A DNA stretch of 40,801 nucleotides from an uncultured Prochlorococcus sp. (GTDB lineage: Bacteria; Cyanobacteriota; Cyanobacteriia; PCC-6307; Cyanobiaceae). Location of the stretch: NCBI GenBank assembly GCA_902525585.1, contig CABZHQ010000017.1:1-40801 (forward strand), given 5' to 3'. The notes beneath the pieces were generated by a model. It saw only the letters and a list, made by a program, of their open reading frames with translations. It was not told the origin of the DNA and made no database searches. The position numbers were made by a program, and so were the translations under genes. Shown here piece after piece: positions 16,159-22,881 of this stretch (the stretch's first letter is position 1; every line of letters starts with the position of its first letter).

Positions 16159-16713
16159 ATGGATGAAAATAATTTAAAAACAAAGAAATTAATTAATTTC
16201 GGTCCATCTGGTAGAGCCATTGCCCAGCCAATGGACAATAGTTTGTTAGACAATATTTTTGAACATCTAACAATGGAAAGATTTGCCAACGTTCAATATT
16301 TTTCCATATACCTTTGGTTTCAAGAGAGAGATTTAAACGGATTTGCTTCTTATTTCCTAAGAGAATCGCAAGGTGAAATGGAACACGCTCAAAAATTTGC
16401 AGATTATCTAATTGCAAGAGGTCAGACTGTGAAACTAAGTGAAATTCCTGCACCAATTCAGAATTGGGATTCAATAGAACATTTAATTTCTTACTCTTTC
16501 AATATGGAAGCTGATTTAACATCATCTTTACAACAACTCTATGCCATTTCAGAAAGAAGTTCAGATACCAGAACCAACGTGTTTTTAGACCCAATTGTTG
16601 AGGCTCAAACAAAATCTGAAGATGAGATTGCAAACATACTTGGTAAAGTTAAGTTTGCGTCAAATCAACCTTCTGCAATCTTGTTGATAGATACTGATTT
16701 AATGAAAAAATAG
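16159..16713 (+). CDS. Ferritin
   Basis: 184-residue non-haem ferritin that oxidises Fe(II) and stores iron in a 24-mer shell. A four-helix bundle is expected. Ferroxidase-type residues are visible: Glu40 in LTMERFANVQY, Tyr47, the ExxH pair Glu73/His76 in GEMEHAQKF, and Glu117 in FNMEADL. In the last helix the usual EQxxEE is replaced by VEAQTKSEDE, with Ala149 where a site Glu would sit, so the third iron site may be altered. The first 25 residues extend beyond a typical bacterial ferritin. A Fur-like box precedes it. Its end overlaps the convergent 96-residue gene by 15 bases. Confidence 0.9.
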   Translation: MDENNLKTKKLINFGPSGRAIAQPMDNSLLDNIFEHLTMERFANVQYFSIYLWFQERDLNGFASYFLRESQGEMEHAQKFADYLIARGQTVKLSEIPAPIQNWDSIEHLISYSFNMEADLTSSLQQLYAISERSSDTRTNVFLDPIVEAQTKSEDEIANILGKVKFASNQPSAILLIDTDLMKK

Positions 16714-16989
16714 ATTACTTTCAAATTTATTTTCATTCAATGTTCTTTTCGTTATTTCAACAAGTAAATTAGAAAAGTTAAATTTATCAGTATTGTTTTT
16801 ATTTAAGAGCTCAGCTATTTTATAAATCTCATTAACTCTTTTAAAAAGATTTTTGTTTTCAGAAAATAACCTTCCCTTTAATGCTTTATTTTCTGTAGAT
16901 TTATAGGATTGCTTGATATTTCTGAGTCTATTCGATAAAACTTCAACTTCCATTAACAAGTTGTTAGTAAGTGATTGTGATTCCTTCAT
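16699..16989 (-). CDS. Helical hypothetical protein downstream of Crp-type regulator
   Basis: I chose the ATG at 16987-16989, giving 96 residues, because it falls 4 bases after the regulator's stop; a longer in-frame version would run into that gene. The protein is polar and almost entirely helical (LLMEVEVLSNRLRNIKQSY, then ENKNLFKRVNEIYKIAELL), consistent with coiled coil. No signal peptide, membrane span or metal motif. Its place directly after the Crp/Fnr-type gene suggests co-transcription and possible Fur control. It overlaps the end of ferritin by 15 bases. Family not recognised. Confidence 0.6.
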   Translation of the reverse strand: MKESQSLTNNLLMEVEVLSNRLRNIKQSYKSTENKALKGRLFSENKNLFKRVNEIYKIAELLNKNNTDKFNFSNLLVEITKRTLNENKFESNLFFH

Positions 16990-16993
16990 ATTT

Positions 16994-17581
16994 TTATAGC
17001 GGCGATGTTTCAATAAAAGAAGGTGCAACACTGACTGTTTGGGTCCCAATAGGAGCTATTAATAACTCAGATGATCTTAATTTAGAAATTAATCTTGTTG
17101 ATGTTACTCGTGTAGAACCGATTAATTCGCCAATCCTTTCGTGAGTTAACCTAAAAGGTAACTCACACCATTGACCACATCTTCTACCTAGACGATTTAC
17201 TAGTATTGAAAACAATGCTTGTAATCGCTGTTCTGCATTTCCTAAGTGTCTAATCCTAAGGAGTTGCAAAGTCCATTCATTTACTGCATCGAAACCAATA
17301 TTCTCATCAATATTCACATTGCTGTGAAATGACAAATCTGTTAGTGCTTCAACACAGACACCTTCGCTACATAAAAGGTCCGTTCTTAATTGATCTCCTG
17401 ATTGTAAAAATGCGAGTGTCATTCCTTCAGTTTCTTCACAAGGGCAATAAACTCTAGCAATTCCACTTTCAACTTCTAAGCATGTACCCTTTGGTCTTGA
17501 TGAGGGATCTATTAATACTGATTGTCCAGTTATTATTCTTACTGATTTTGAGGGAGATTCTCCATAACCATGGAAATTCAT
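16994..17581 (-). CDS. Crp/Fnr-family transcription regulator
   Basis: 195-residue DNA-binding regulator. The N-terminal part (about 15-95) is a shortened cyclic-nucleotide-binding-type beta barrel (GTCLEVESGIARVYCP, then FLQSGDQL). A C-terminal winged helix-turn-helix lies near 143-175: LTHERIGELIGSTRVTSTRL, a typical Crp recognition helix. Seven cysteines occur, at 34, 46, 48, 71, 76, 135 and 139, so redox or metal sensing is possible; no cAMP-binding signature is evident. A strong Fur-like box lies 13 bases upstream of the start, so iron status may control it. The neighbouring ferritin makes it a plausible iron-stress regulator; this is inference. Confidence 0.88.
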   Translation of the reverse strand: MNFHGYGESPSKSVRIITGQSVLIDPSSRPKGTCLEVESGIARVYCPCEETEGMTLAFLQSGDQLRTDLLCSEGVCVEALTDLSFHSNVNIDENIGFDAVNEWTLQLLRIRHLGNAEQRLQALFSILVNRLGRRCGQWCELPFRLTHERIGELIGSTRVTSTRLISKLRSSELLIAPIGTQTVSVAPSFIETSPL

Positions 17582-17593
17582 TTATTTAAATAT

Positions 17594-17612
17594 GATAATG
17601 AGAATTATTATC
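17594..17612. promoter_or_regulatory. Fur-like box upstream of Crp-type regulator
   Basis: GATAATGAGAATTATTATC matches the 19-base Fur consensus GATAATGATAATCATTATC at 17 positions. It begins 13 bases upstream of the regulator's ATG (minus strand) and lies about 120 bases before the divergent zinc-ribbon gene. It is the best Fur-type match I saw in the window. Confidence 0.65.
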
Positions 17613-17638
17613 AATTATGCACTATAAAATTACTTATT

Positions 17639-17657
17639 GCAATAGATTCTCATTATC
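17639..17657. promoter_or_regulatory. Weaker second Fur-like site
   Basis: GCAATAGATTCTCATTATC matches the Fur consensus at 13 of 19 positions, with a perfect CATTATC half-site. It lies 26 bases from the strong box in the same divergent intergenic region, so the two could bind Fur cooperatively or serve the zinc-ribbon gene at 17735. Confidence 0.35.
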
Positions 17658-17734
17658 ATCACATTTCTGAAGTTTTTCTTTACAAAGTAGTTATGAATAT
17701 AATTTAGGTAGAATTTCTAAATAATTTATTTTAA

Positions 17735-17923
17735 ATGAGCGTGAATAGAGTTTGCTTTAATTGTGGAAGTTCCTCATTTGTCTCAGACCGATCTTTAGGA
17801 GGTAAGATTGTCTGCTCTAAATGTGGATCTTCTTCATTTAGAAATAAATCCTCTTCATTTTTAAAAAGTAAAAAATTAGTATTTCTTGCTATTGCGATAG
17901 CTATTTTTATAATTATTATTTAG
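17735..17923 (+). CDS. Zinc-ribbon miniprotein with C-terminal membrane anchor
   Basis: 62-residue protein. Two CxxC knuckles form a zinc ribbon: CFNC at 7-10 and CSKC at 27-30, in a near-repeat context (CGSSSF appears after each). Residues 48-62 are a hydrophobic tail (VFLAIAIAIFIIII), a single membrane span at the very C-terminus, so the ribbon would face the cytosol. It is divergent from the Crp-type regulator across a region with Fur-like sites. Its end overlaps the convergent ABC ATPase gene by 8 bases. Function unknown; a tail-anchored metal or redox role is possible. Confidence 0.72.
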   Translation: MSVNRVCFNCGSSSFVSDRSLGGKIVCSKCGSSSFRNKSSSFLKSKKLVFLAIAIAIFIIII

Positions 17924-18704
17924 ATAATCTGTTTATATTCCAAAGTCCATTATTATTAGTTACCTCTACTTGAATACCAAATAAATTATTAAAGTTTTCA
18001 CTATTCATAACTTTATTTTGATCTCCATCAGCGATTATTTTGCCATCTTTTAGCATTATGACCCGATCATAAATTTTTGTAATCGTTGAAATATCATGAG
18101 TGACGCATAAAATTTTCGTATTTAATTTTGATAATTCATTAACCTTATCAATTACAAAAAACTTTGATTTATAATCTAAATTTGCAATTGGTTCATCTAG
18201 GATTAAAATTTCAGGTTTTTTGATTAATGCCCTTGCAATGAGAGAAATTTGTTTTTCTCCATCTGATAAATAGGAAAAATTCTTTTTAGATAAATTAGAA
18301 ATATTCATTTTCTTTATGATTGTTTCCACCTTATAAGAATCTTTTTCAGATTTTTTTTGTACGTAACAATATCTTCCATATAGTCCACTTAAAATTAAAT
18401 CAAAAACTTGTAAATTTGGATTTATTCTATTTTTTATATCATTATTGACGGTACTTATTTTATTTCTTAATTCCCATAAATTTACAAGTTCTTTGTCAAA
18501 TATCTTTAGTTTTGATTCATTAGCTACAACTGGGTATAAGCTTCTATTAATTATTTCAATTAGAGATGATTTACCGGAACCATTTGGTCCAATTAATATT
18601 ACATTTTCTGAATAAGATATCTTTAAATTTAAATCTTTAATTACTCTAAAGCCATTTTTAAAACAATTAATATTTTTTGCCTCAAACCAAAATTTTTTAA
18701 ACAC
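17916..18704 (-). CDS. ABC-type ATPase, ModF-like or metal importer type
   Basis: 262-residue ATPase. Walker A GPNGSGKSS near residues 39-47, Q-loop region ISTVNNDIK, signature YLSDGEKQISLIARAL (LSDGE in place of LSGGQ), Walker B EILILDEPIANLD, and switch VTHDISTITKIYD. It resembles ATPases annotated as possible iron, manganese or molybdate transporters, but no permease is adjacent. The start is GTG at 18702-18704, whose first base coincides with the last base of the stop of a 33-residue membrane ORF upstream (TAGTG), so coupling with that ORF is likely. Confidence 0.82.
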   Translation of the reverse strand: MFKKFWFEAKNINCFKNGFRVIKDLNLKISYSENVILIGPNGSGKSSLIEIINRSLYPVVANESKLKIFDKELVNLWELRNKISTVNNDIKNRINPNLQVFDLILSGLYGRYCYVQKKSEKDSYKVETIIKKMNISNLSKKNFSYLSDGEKQISLIARALIKKPEILILDEPIANLDYKSKFFVIDKVNELSKLNTKILCVTHDISTITKIYDRVIMLKDGKIIADGDQNKVMNSENFNNLFGIQVEVTNNNGLWNINRLSK

Positions 18705-18805
18705 TAAAACTCATTACTCCAAAATATAATCAATTGAATCGAGCTTAAAATAAATATAAAGAGATAAAGCCAATTCAACCATGAAGGTCTATCTACTTTC
18801 TTCAT
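18704..18805 (-). CDS. Candidate 33-residue single-span membrane miniprotein
   Basis: ATG at 18803-18805 lies 3 bases after the Rieske gene's stop, and the TAG stop at 18704-18706 shares a base with the GTG start of the ABC ATPase. The peptide is MKKVDRPSWLNWLYLFIFIL followed by more hydrophobic residues and ending SNEF: a basic head and one membrane span. The tight fit between two genes supports translation. No family recognised. Confidence 0.5.
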   Translation of the reverse strand: MKKVDRPSWLNWLYLFIFILSSIQLIIFWSNEF

Positions 18806-18808
18806 GGG

Positions 18809-20131
18809 TTATATTATTAACATAAAAAATATTAGCGGAGCAGCAAATCTTACAAATGTTTTTCTAATAATATCTATATTATTTGCAATTTCTAACTTCT
18901 TTATTTCGGGAGGATATTTCATTATAACTTTGTCATATACATCAAGATTATGGGTTTTGTTAATATTTTTCCATGGTTCATCTTTATCTTCAGACTTCTT
19001 GTACCACTTCCAAAAATAATTTATTATCCTATCCTCTCCCAATAATTTTATTTCATCCTTACTTATAAATCCCATATCGTGATTATATGTTTGTGTTTTT
19101 AAAATCATATAATCCTCATCGAATATCTTATAAAAAATCTTTCTTTGAGTCTCTTTAAATAATAATAGATTATTAAGTAGTTTATTTTGTAGAAATTTTC
19201 TGTAGTGTCTTACTATAACTCTTGCTTTGTTGTTTCCTAGAGGGATATGATCTAAAACTTGTAAATATCTTGATGAGGAAGGATCTCCTTTGTAAATTAA
19301 TATCCTTCCTGGAGGTATGTACTTAATCCGAATAAATTCTTTTGTAGGGTCATTCTTGTAATAATAAATACTTTCAATGTATGAGGGATTAATATTAATT
19401 TTCTGGTTAAAACTAACTAATACGTTTTTATTCACATCTTTATCTGGGATTGTATCGCCATGAACCCAAAAGATATGAAGGATATCTAGGTGATTTTCAA
19501 TAATCCTTGACCAATCACATTTGAAGTCGACTAATACCTCCTCAAAGACATAATCCTTATGAGAAAAACCATTTTCATATAATTCGTAGTTACTTATAGG
19601 TGTATCTTCACTTATATTATTTAAATCAGTCTCAGATTTTTTAGAAAAATGTACGAAAATATATCCATTTTTTTCTGAAGTTTTGTATTGAGATAAATGA
19701 ATCCTTTTGGCGTAGTTATCATAGTTATTATCAACTATATGGCGACATGTTATTCTGTCGAGATTTTGGCAACTTCCGCCAGATGAAAACTTAGCTCCAT
19801 GATAAGGGCAAGTTATTACTCCATCTGATAATGTCCCTCCAAAAAAGGACGCCCCTCTATGTGGACAAATATTTTTAATGCATCTAACGTTTTTATTTTC
19901 ATCTCTATAAAGAACAAGAGGCTCATCATAGAGTGAAAAATAATATAGCTTATTTTTTTTTAGTTCTTTAGAGGGACAGATTGCATACCAACCAAATAAA
20001 CCTATATTTAAATCTTTTTGAGTTTCTCTAATATCAAACGAGTCAATTTTTACTACCGTTCCTTTTTTAAATGGCTTAAGAACGGTATTAAAGTCTTTTG
20101 ATTTAAAAAAATTAATTTGTCTGTTTTCCAT
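18809..20131 (-). CDS. Rieske non-haem iron oxygenase, PAO/Lls1/Tic55-like
   Basis: 440-residue oxygenase. The Rieske [2Fe-2S] site is CPHRGASF (Cys89, His91) and CPYHGAKF (Cys108, His111). A mononuclear iron site is suggested by ENHLDILHIFWVHG near 212-225. The C-terminal third fits the pheophorbide a oxygenase-type domain, and the last residues (APLIFFMLII) form a membrane anchor, as in chloroplast PAO, CAO-like and Tic55 proteins. In plants this group acts on chlorophyll breakdown products; the marine cyanobacterial substrate is not known. Followed at 3 bases by a small membrane ORF and then an ABC ATPase, suggesting one operon. Confidence 0.88.
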   Translation of the reverse strand: MENRQINFFKSKDFNTVLKPFKKGTVVKIDSFDIRETQKDLNIGLFGWYAICPSKELKKNKLYYFSLYDEPLVLYRDENKNVRCIKNICPHRGASFFGGTLSDGVITCPYHGAKFSSGGSCQNLDRITCRHIVDNNYDNYAKRIHLSQYKTSEKNGYIFVHFSKKSETDLNNISEDTPISNYELYENGFSHKDYVFEEVLVDFKCDWSRIIENHLDILHIFWVHGDTIPDKDVNKNVLVSFNQKININPSYIESIYYYKNDPTKEFIRIKYIPPGRILIYKGDPSSSRYLQVLDHIPLGNNKARVIVRHYRKFLQNKLLNNLLLFKETQRKIFYKIFDEDYMILKTQTYNHDMGFISKDEIKLLGEDRIINYFWKWYKKSEDKDEPWKNINKTHNLDVYDKVIMKYPPEIKKLEIANNIDIIRKTFVRFAAPLIFFMLII

Positions 20132-20289
20132 AAATTAATTTCTTTTTTTAAATGACTGTTTATCTTTCGGAACTATAACCCAAGTAAATAATCAATTTCT
20201 TATAAAAAGAAAATTCTCTATTATTTGTAGCAATAATTTTGTAGTTATCGAAAAATATTGAGTTTCTATCGTATCCTTGTATCTTTATT

Positions 20290-20484
20290 TCATGTTTTTT
20301 GTATCTTTTGTGATTCTTTCAAATTTTTTATGTAATCAATAGCATCATCAATATTTTTGTGGAAATTACATTGGCCCAAGTAACAACCTATAAATCTTAA
20401 AAATTTTCTCTTGCCACCACTAATTTCATATCTATGTATTGTTCCGCCATCTATAGGAGCATAAATAAGTTCTGGTAGTGCCAT
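20290..20484 (-). CDS. Small conserved hypothetical protein
   Basis: 64-residue soluble protein. It begins MALPELIYAPIDGGTIHRYE, continues with a basic strand-like segment KRKFLRFIGCYLGQCNF with two cysteines, and ends in a charged helix (DDAIDYIKNLKES). No signal peptide or membrane span. I believe related short proteins occur across Prochlorococcus, but I cannot assign a function. It stands alone between the Rieske gene and the small-gene island. Confidence 0.65.
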   Translation of the reverse strand: MALPELIYAPIDGGTIHRYEISGGKRKFLRFIGCYLGQCNFHKNIDDAIDYIKNLKESQKIQKT

Positions 20485-20852
20485 ATTAATTTTGTATTTA
20501 ATACTTAATCAAACAATAATTCATGTTTAAATTCATTTCCATAGCTCCATCAATATATTTAATAATTAATTTACTTATTTTTATATAATTATTTATTGAA
20601 TACCCATGTATTATTTGTTATCTATTAATTATTGATATGGATTTTTTATTATGCCAAAAGCATTTAGGCGTTTTTTAAAAAAATTACCAAAAAAAATTCA
20701 AACTATAAAATACTCATTTAGAGAGTTTTTATCATCTAAAATATGAAATATCTGTTCTGGTTAATAAATTTTTAATTTCTATAATTTTTAATAAAACATA
20801 GTCGGCAGAGTTAAATTTTAAACTATATTAAATTTGCAATTTTTGAAATTTT
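20485..20852. other. Gene-poor AT-rich stretch
   Basis: 368 bases between the 64-residue gene and the secreted miniprotein. The only coding candidate I see is the short basic ORF at 20651-20746. The rest is AT-rich with no clear hairpin, tRNA or repeat. A small RNA or the promoter of the gene at 20853 could lie here. Confidence 0.6.
20651..20746 (+). CDS. Possible 31-residue cationic amphipathic peptide
   Basis: ATG at 20651 opens a frame ending TGA at 20744-20746. The peptide starts MPKAFRRFLKKLPKKIQTIK and ends FREFLSSKI. About ten Lys/Arg residues alternate with aromatic and aliphatic ones, giving an amphipathic helix pattern. There is no acidic balance except one Glu. The upstream sequence has no strong Shine-Dalgarno. 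It could be a chance ORF. Confidence 0.3.
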   Translation: MPKAFRRFLKKLPKKIQTIKYSFREFLSSKI

Positions 20853-21194
20853 ATGATCAAAAGGGTTTTTGCGATATTCACTTTAACTTTGCTTTTTCTA
20901 TTTAGTAGTCCAGTTTACTCATTAGATACTTCTTCAAAAACTCTTGAAAAGTATACTAAAAAGATTTCTAGCAAGTTCACTAGAACTTACTGCAACACTA
21001 CCAACTTCGGTATTTCTTATGAAGGAGCTTTGGCATTTGCTATTGGAGAAACTAATAAGGAATTTAAAAATAATAAACTCAATAAGTTGTTAGATTATTC
21101 TCTACTAAAAAATTTAATAGTTAATGATTTAGAAAATAATTGCCAGGTTTATGATTTTGATATTGGTAATTTAGAAAATTTGAAGCTTAACTAG
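20853..21194 (+). CDS. Secreted miniprotein of unknown family
   Basis: 113-residue protein. Residues 1-24 form a signal peptide (MIKRVFAIFTLTLLFLFSSP, cleavage probably after VYS). The mature part of about 89 residues has two cysteines (in RTYCNTTNF and ENNCQVYDF) that could form a disulfide in the periplasm or lumen, and a helix-rich centre (ALAFAIGETNKEF, then LNKLLDYSLLKNLIVNDL). No catalytic motif is visible. The gene is isolated: 370 bases before it are nearly empty, and the next gene is convergent. Confidence 0.65.
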   Translation: MIKRVFAIFTLTLLFLFSSPVYSLDTSSKTLEKYTKKISSKFTRTYCNTTNFGISYEGALAFAIGETNKEFKNNKLNKLLDYSLLKNLIVNDLENNCQVYDFDIGNLENLKLN

Positions 21195-21215
21195 AAAATG
21201 TATATTGTATAGGTC

Positions 21216-21398
21216 TTATTTTTTACCTATCCAATCATTTGGTTTCTCCATCATCCATTCGAAAACCCCCTTGGCATCAAGGTTTTTAGAAGCATAAACA
21301 AATAAAATTGGAAATATTAAAATTACTGCGCCAATAACGGCTAACTCTATTTTGCCTATTCCCATCTCAGTAACTGTTAAAGCAAAATAATTATTCAT
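21216..21398 (-). CDS. Small single-span membrane protein
   Basis: 60 residues if started at the ATG at 21396-21398 (MNNYFALTVTEMG), or 79 from the in-frame ATG at 21455. I prefer the shorter form because the added N-terminal part is Asn/Ile-rich and lacks a recognisable feature. A span (IELAVIGAVILIFPILFVYA) is followed by a soluble tail with WMMEKPNDWIG. The shape resembles small thylakoid subunits, but I do not recognise a known one. No clear Shine-Dalgarno before either start. Confidence 0.55.
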   Translation of the reverse strand: MNNYFALTVTEMGIGKIELAVIGAVILIFPILFVYASKNLDAKGVFEWMMEKPNDWIGKK

Positions 21399-21564
21399 TA
21401 TATTTATGGAATTAAAATTTATTTCTACATAATTTATAAAAAAATTTGTATCCATTCACTTTTTTATGAAATATCTTAATTATTTATAGCGAAGGATATT
21501 TGTATAAAGTACTTATTTAATTGATGAAGAAATTTTAATAATTTAAATAATAGTCTTCTGTTTG

Positions 21565-21714
21565 ATGGTTATGAATCATGAAATTATTATTTTTACATCT
21601 ATTTTTGCATTATTGATGGGATTTATAGTATTTAGAATATTAAAAAAAAGAAAGAGATCAGCTAAAAGTATTTATAAATTAATAGATGATTTGGAAAAAA
21701 AATACATATATTGA
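21565..21714 (+). CDS. Candidate 49-residue membrane miniprotein
   Basis: ATG at 21565 (or 21571) opens a frame to TGA at 21712-21714. The first part is one membrane span (IIIFTSIFALLMGFIVFRIL), followed by KKRKRS, a stop-transfer basic cluster, then a charged helix (IYKLIDDLEKKY). The layout is what a real N-out single-span protein would look like. No Shine-Dalgarno is clear. Confidence 0.45.
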   Translation: MVMNHEIIIFTSIFALLMGFIVFRILKKRKRSAKSIYKLIDDLEKKYIY

Positions 21715-21735
21715 TTTTTTTTGCAAGAAAAAAGA

Positions 21736-22032
21736 TTAATCAAATTCTATTCCAACTTCTTCTTTTAAATTTCTTTCCAAATCTGGAAGATGAGGTTCAA
21801 CCCAATGATCTTTGTTATCAATTCCTGCTGCATTTACGTAATTCATAATATGTTGATCCACTTGCTTGTAAAGATCATGCAAATTTAAATCCATACGAAT
21901 ATCATGGGCAATTTCAGAGACTTGTTTTTCTGTTAGACAATGATCTGGATGAAGTAGATCACAACATGGGATTCTCTTCTCGATCAATTCATTTAGATTG
22001 ATTTTTATTTCGTAATCTTGATGGACAGTCAT
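21736..22032 (-). CDS. Conserved hypothetical, His/Cys-containing
   Basis: 98-residue soluble, acidic protein. A cysteine/histidine patch, RIPCCDLLHPDHCLTEKQ near residues 20-37, could bind metal. Downstream are DLNLHDLYKQVDQHIMNYV and HWVEPHLPDLERNL. No signal peptide or membrane span. I do not recognise the family; the composition is more balanced than its neighbours, which supports it as a real gene. Its stop lies 21 bases from the end of the convergent 49-residue membrane ORF. Confidence 0.68.
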   Translation of the reverse strand: MTVHQDYEIKINLNELIEKRIPCCDLLHPDHCLTEKQVSEIAHDIRMDLNLHDLYKQVDQHIMNYVNAAGIDNKDHWVEPHLPDLERNLKEEVGIEFD

Positions 22033-22129
22033 TGAATTTTTTAGCTTTATTACTTTAATTCTAATTATGTTTAAGGTTTTGTATATCTTTAGTCAAGAAA
22101 CAAAGTTCTTTAATGCATATAAAGTGATT

Positions 22130-22285
22130 TTAAATAAATAGGTCTTCCAAATCTTTATACAAATCATCATTGTCTTTTTGGTTTTCTTTAAGTTCATGGT
22201 GATCTAGTGAAAGTTCTTTTTTTGAAGTATAGAAAAGATATCCAATAGCTCCTAAGAGTAATGTTGTTGGTAAAATCATTAGCAT
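22130..22285 (-). CDS. Candidate 51-residue membrane-anchored miniprotein
   Basis: ATG at 22283-22285 (second in-frame ATG at 22277-22279) to TAA at 22130-22132. The N-terminus is a short hydrophobic anchor (MILPTTLLLGAIGYLFYTSK), followed by a strongly acidic tail (NQKDNDDLYKDLEDLFI). It is divergent from the ribbon-helix-helix gene at 22356, and the shared gap contains a possible operator. Confidence 0.5.
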   Translation of the reverse strand: MLMILPTTLLLGAIGYLFYTSKKELSLDHHELKENQKDNDDLYKDLEDLFI

Positions 22286-22310
22286 TAAATTGACTTATAA
22301 TGAATATAGT

Positions 22311-22336
22311 GCAACACTTATTACAGTCAAGTGCTG
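22311..22336. promoter_or_regulatory. Imperfect inverted repeat before ribbon-helix-helix gene
   Basis: CAACACTT and AAGTGCTG (7 of 8 bases complementary) flank a 9-base spacer, 20 bases before the ATG at 22356. The left part, GCAACACTTATTA, recurs in inverted orientation just after the gene. This is the kind of site a ribbon-helix-helix protein could bind to regulate itself and the divergent miniprotein. Confidence 0.4.
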
Positions 22337-22355
22337 AACTTTAATTAATTTTTAA

Positions 22356-22754
22356 ATGCCTACAAAGAAAAAAAGAGTTGGTTTTATTCCTAGAGAAGAT
22401 GTTATGAGAATAATTGAAAAGTTGAGCTCAGAGAACAATTTAAGTAATTCAAAAATAATAAGTATTTTGGTAGAAGAAGCACTTTCTATGAGAGGTCTAT
22501 TTAATAAAAAAAATGGTAAAGTAACTCAATCATATCAATCAATTGACGATAATTCAAAAAACTTATTTGATAATTCTGGTGACTTTAATGATAATGCAAA
22601 ACTCTCAAATGATTCTATCTTAGGAAATCATTTTATTTCTAATAAATCAACCCATTTAAATAAAGAGAATCAGGAGGCTTTTGACTTGCAAACTTATAAA
22701 AAGTTTTTATCATTTCTAAAATTTCAGGAAATGATGGATAAATATAGCACCTAA
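22356..22754 (+). CDS. Ribbon-helix-helix (CopG/MetJ-like) candidate regulator
   Basis: 132-residue protein. Residues 1-50 fit a ribbon-helix-helix DNA-binding domain: a basic strand (PTKKKRVGFIPREDVM), helix A (RIIEKLSSENNLSNSK) and helix B (IISILVEEALSMRGLF). Residues 55-105 are Asn/Ser-rich and probably disordered; the C-terminus is a helix (KKFLSFLKFQEMMDKY). RHH proteins usually act as dimers that repress their own operons. No partner toxin is adjacent, so a plain regulator is as likely as an antitoxin. Inverted motif copies flank the gene. Confidence 0.65.
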   Translation: MPTKKKRVGFIPREDVMRIIEKLSSENNLSNSKIISILVEEALSMRGLFNKKNGKVTQSYQSIDDNSKNLFDNSGDFNDNAKLSNDSILGNHFISNKSTHLNKENQEAFDLQTYKKFLSFLKFQEMMDKYST

Positions 22755-22765
22755 TAAGGTGTTGC
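22752..22765. repeat. Inverted copy of the upstream motif
   Basis: TAATAAGGTGTTGC, the reverse complement of GCAACACCTTATTA, matches GCAACACTTATTA at 22311-22323 apart from one inserted base. It starts within the stop codon of the ribbon-helix-helix gene. With AGCACC upstream it can also form a small hairpin, so a weak terminator is the alternative. Confidence 0.4.
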
Positions 22766-22881
22766 TAAGTGATACACTGTACGTTAGATTTAATTTGTAT
22801 ATATAGGAGAATCGCATATTAAGATTATTTTTCATCATTTCAAAAACCTAAATTCAATTAATCTATAAAATATTTATTCCT

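Noticed and set aside
16990..17049. Longer N-terminus for the 96-residue gene
   Set aside because: It would overlap the end of the Crp-type regulator by about 55 bases; the ATG at 16989 gives normal 4-base spacing.
20132..20289. Possible RNA gene after the Rieske start
   Set aside because: I found no cloverleaf, TTCRANYC-like loop or GC-rich hairpin; it is plain AT-rich DNA.
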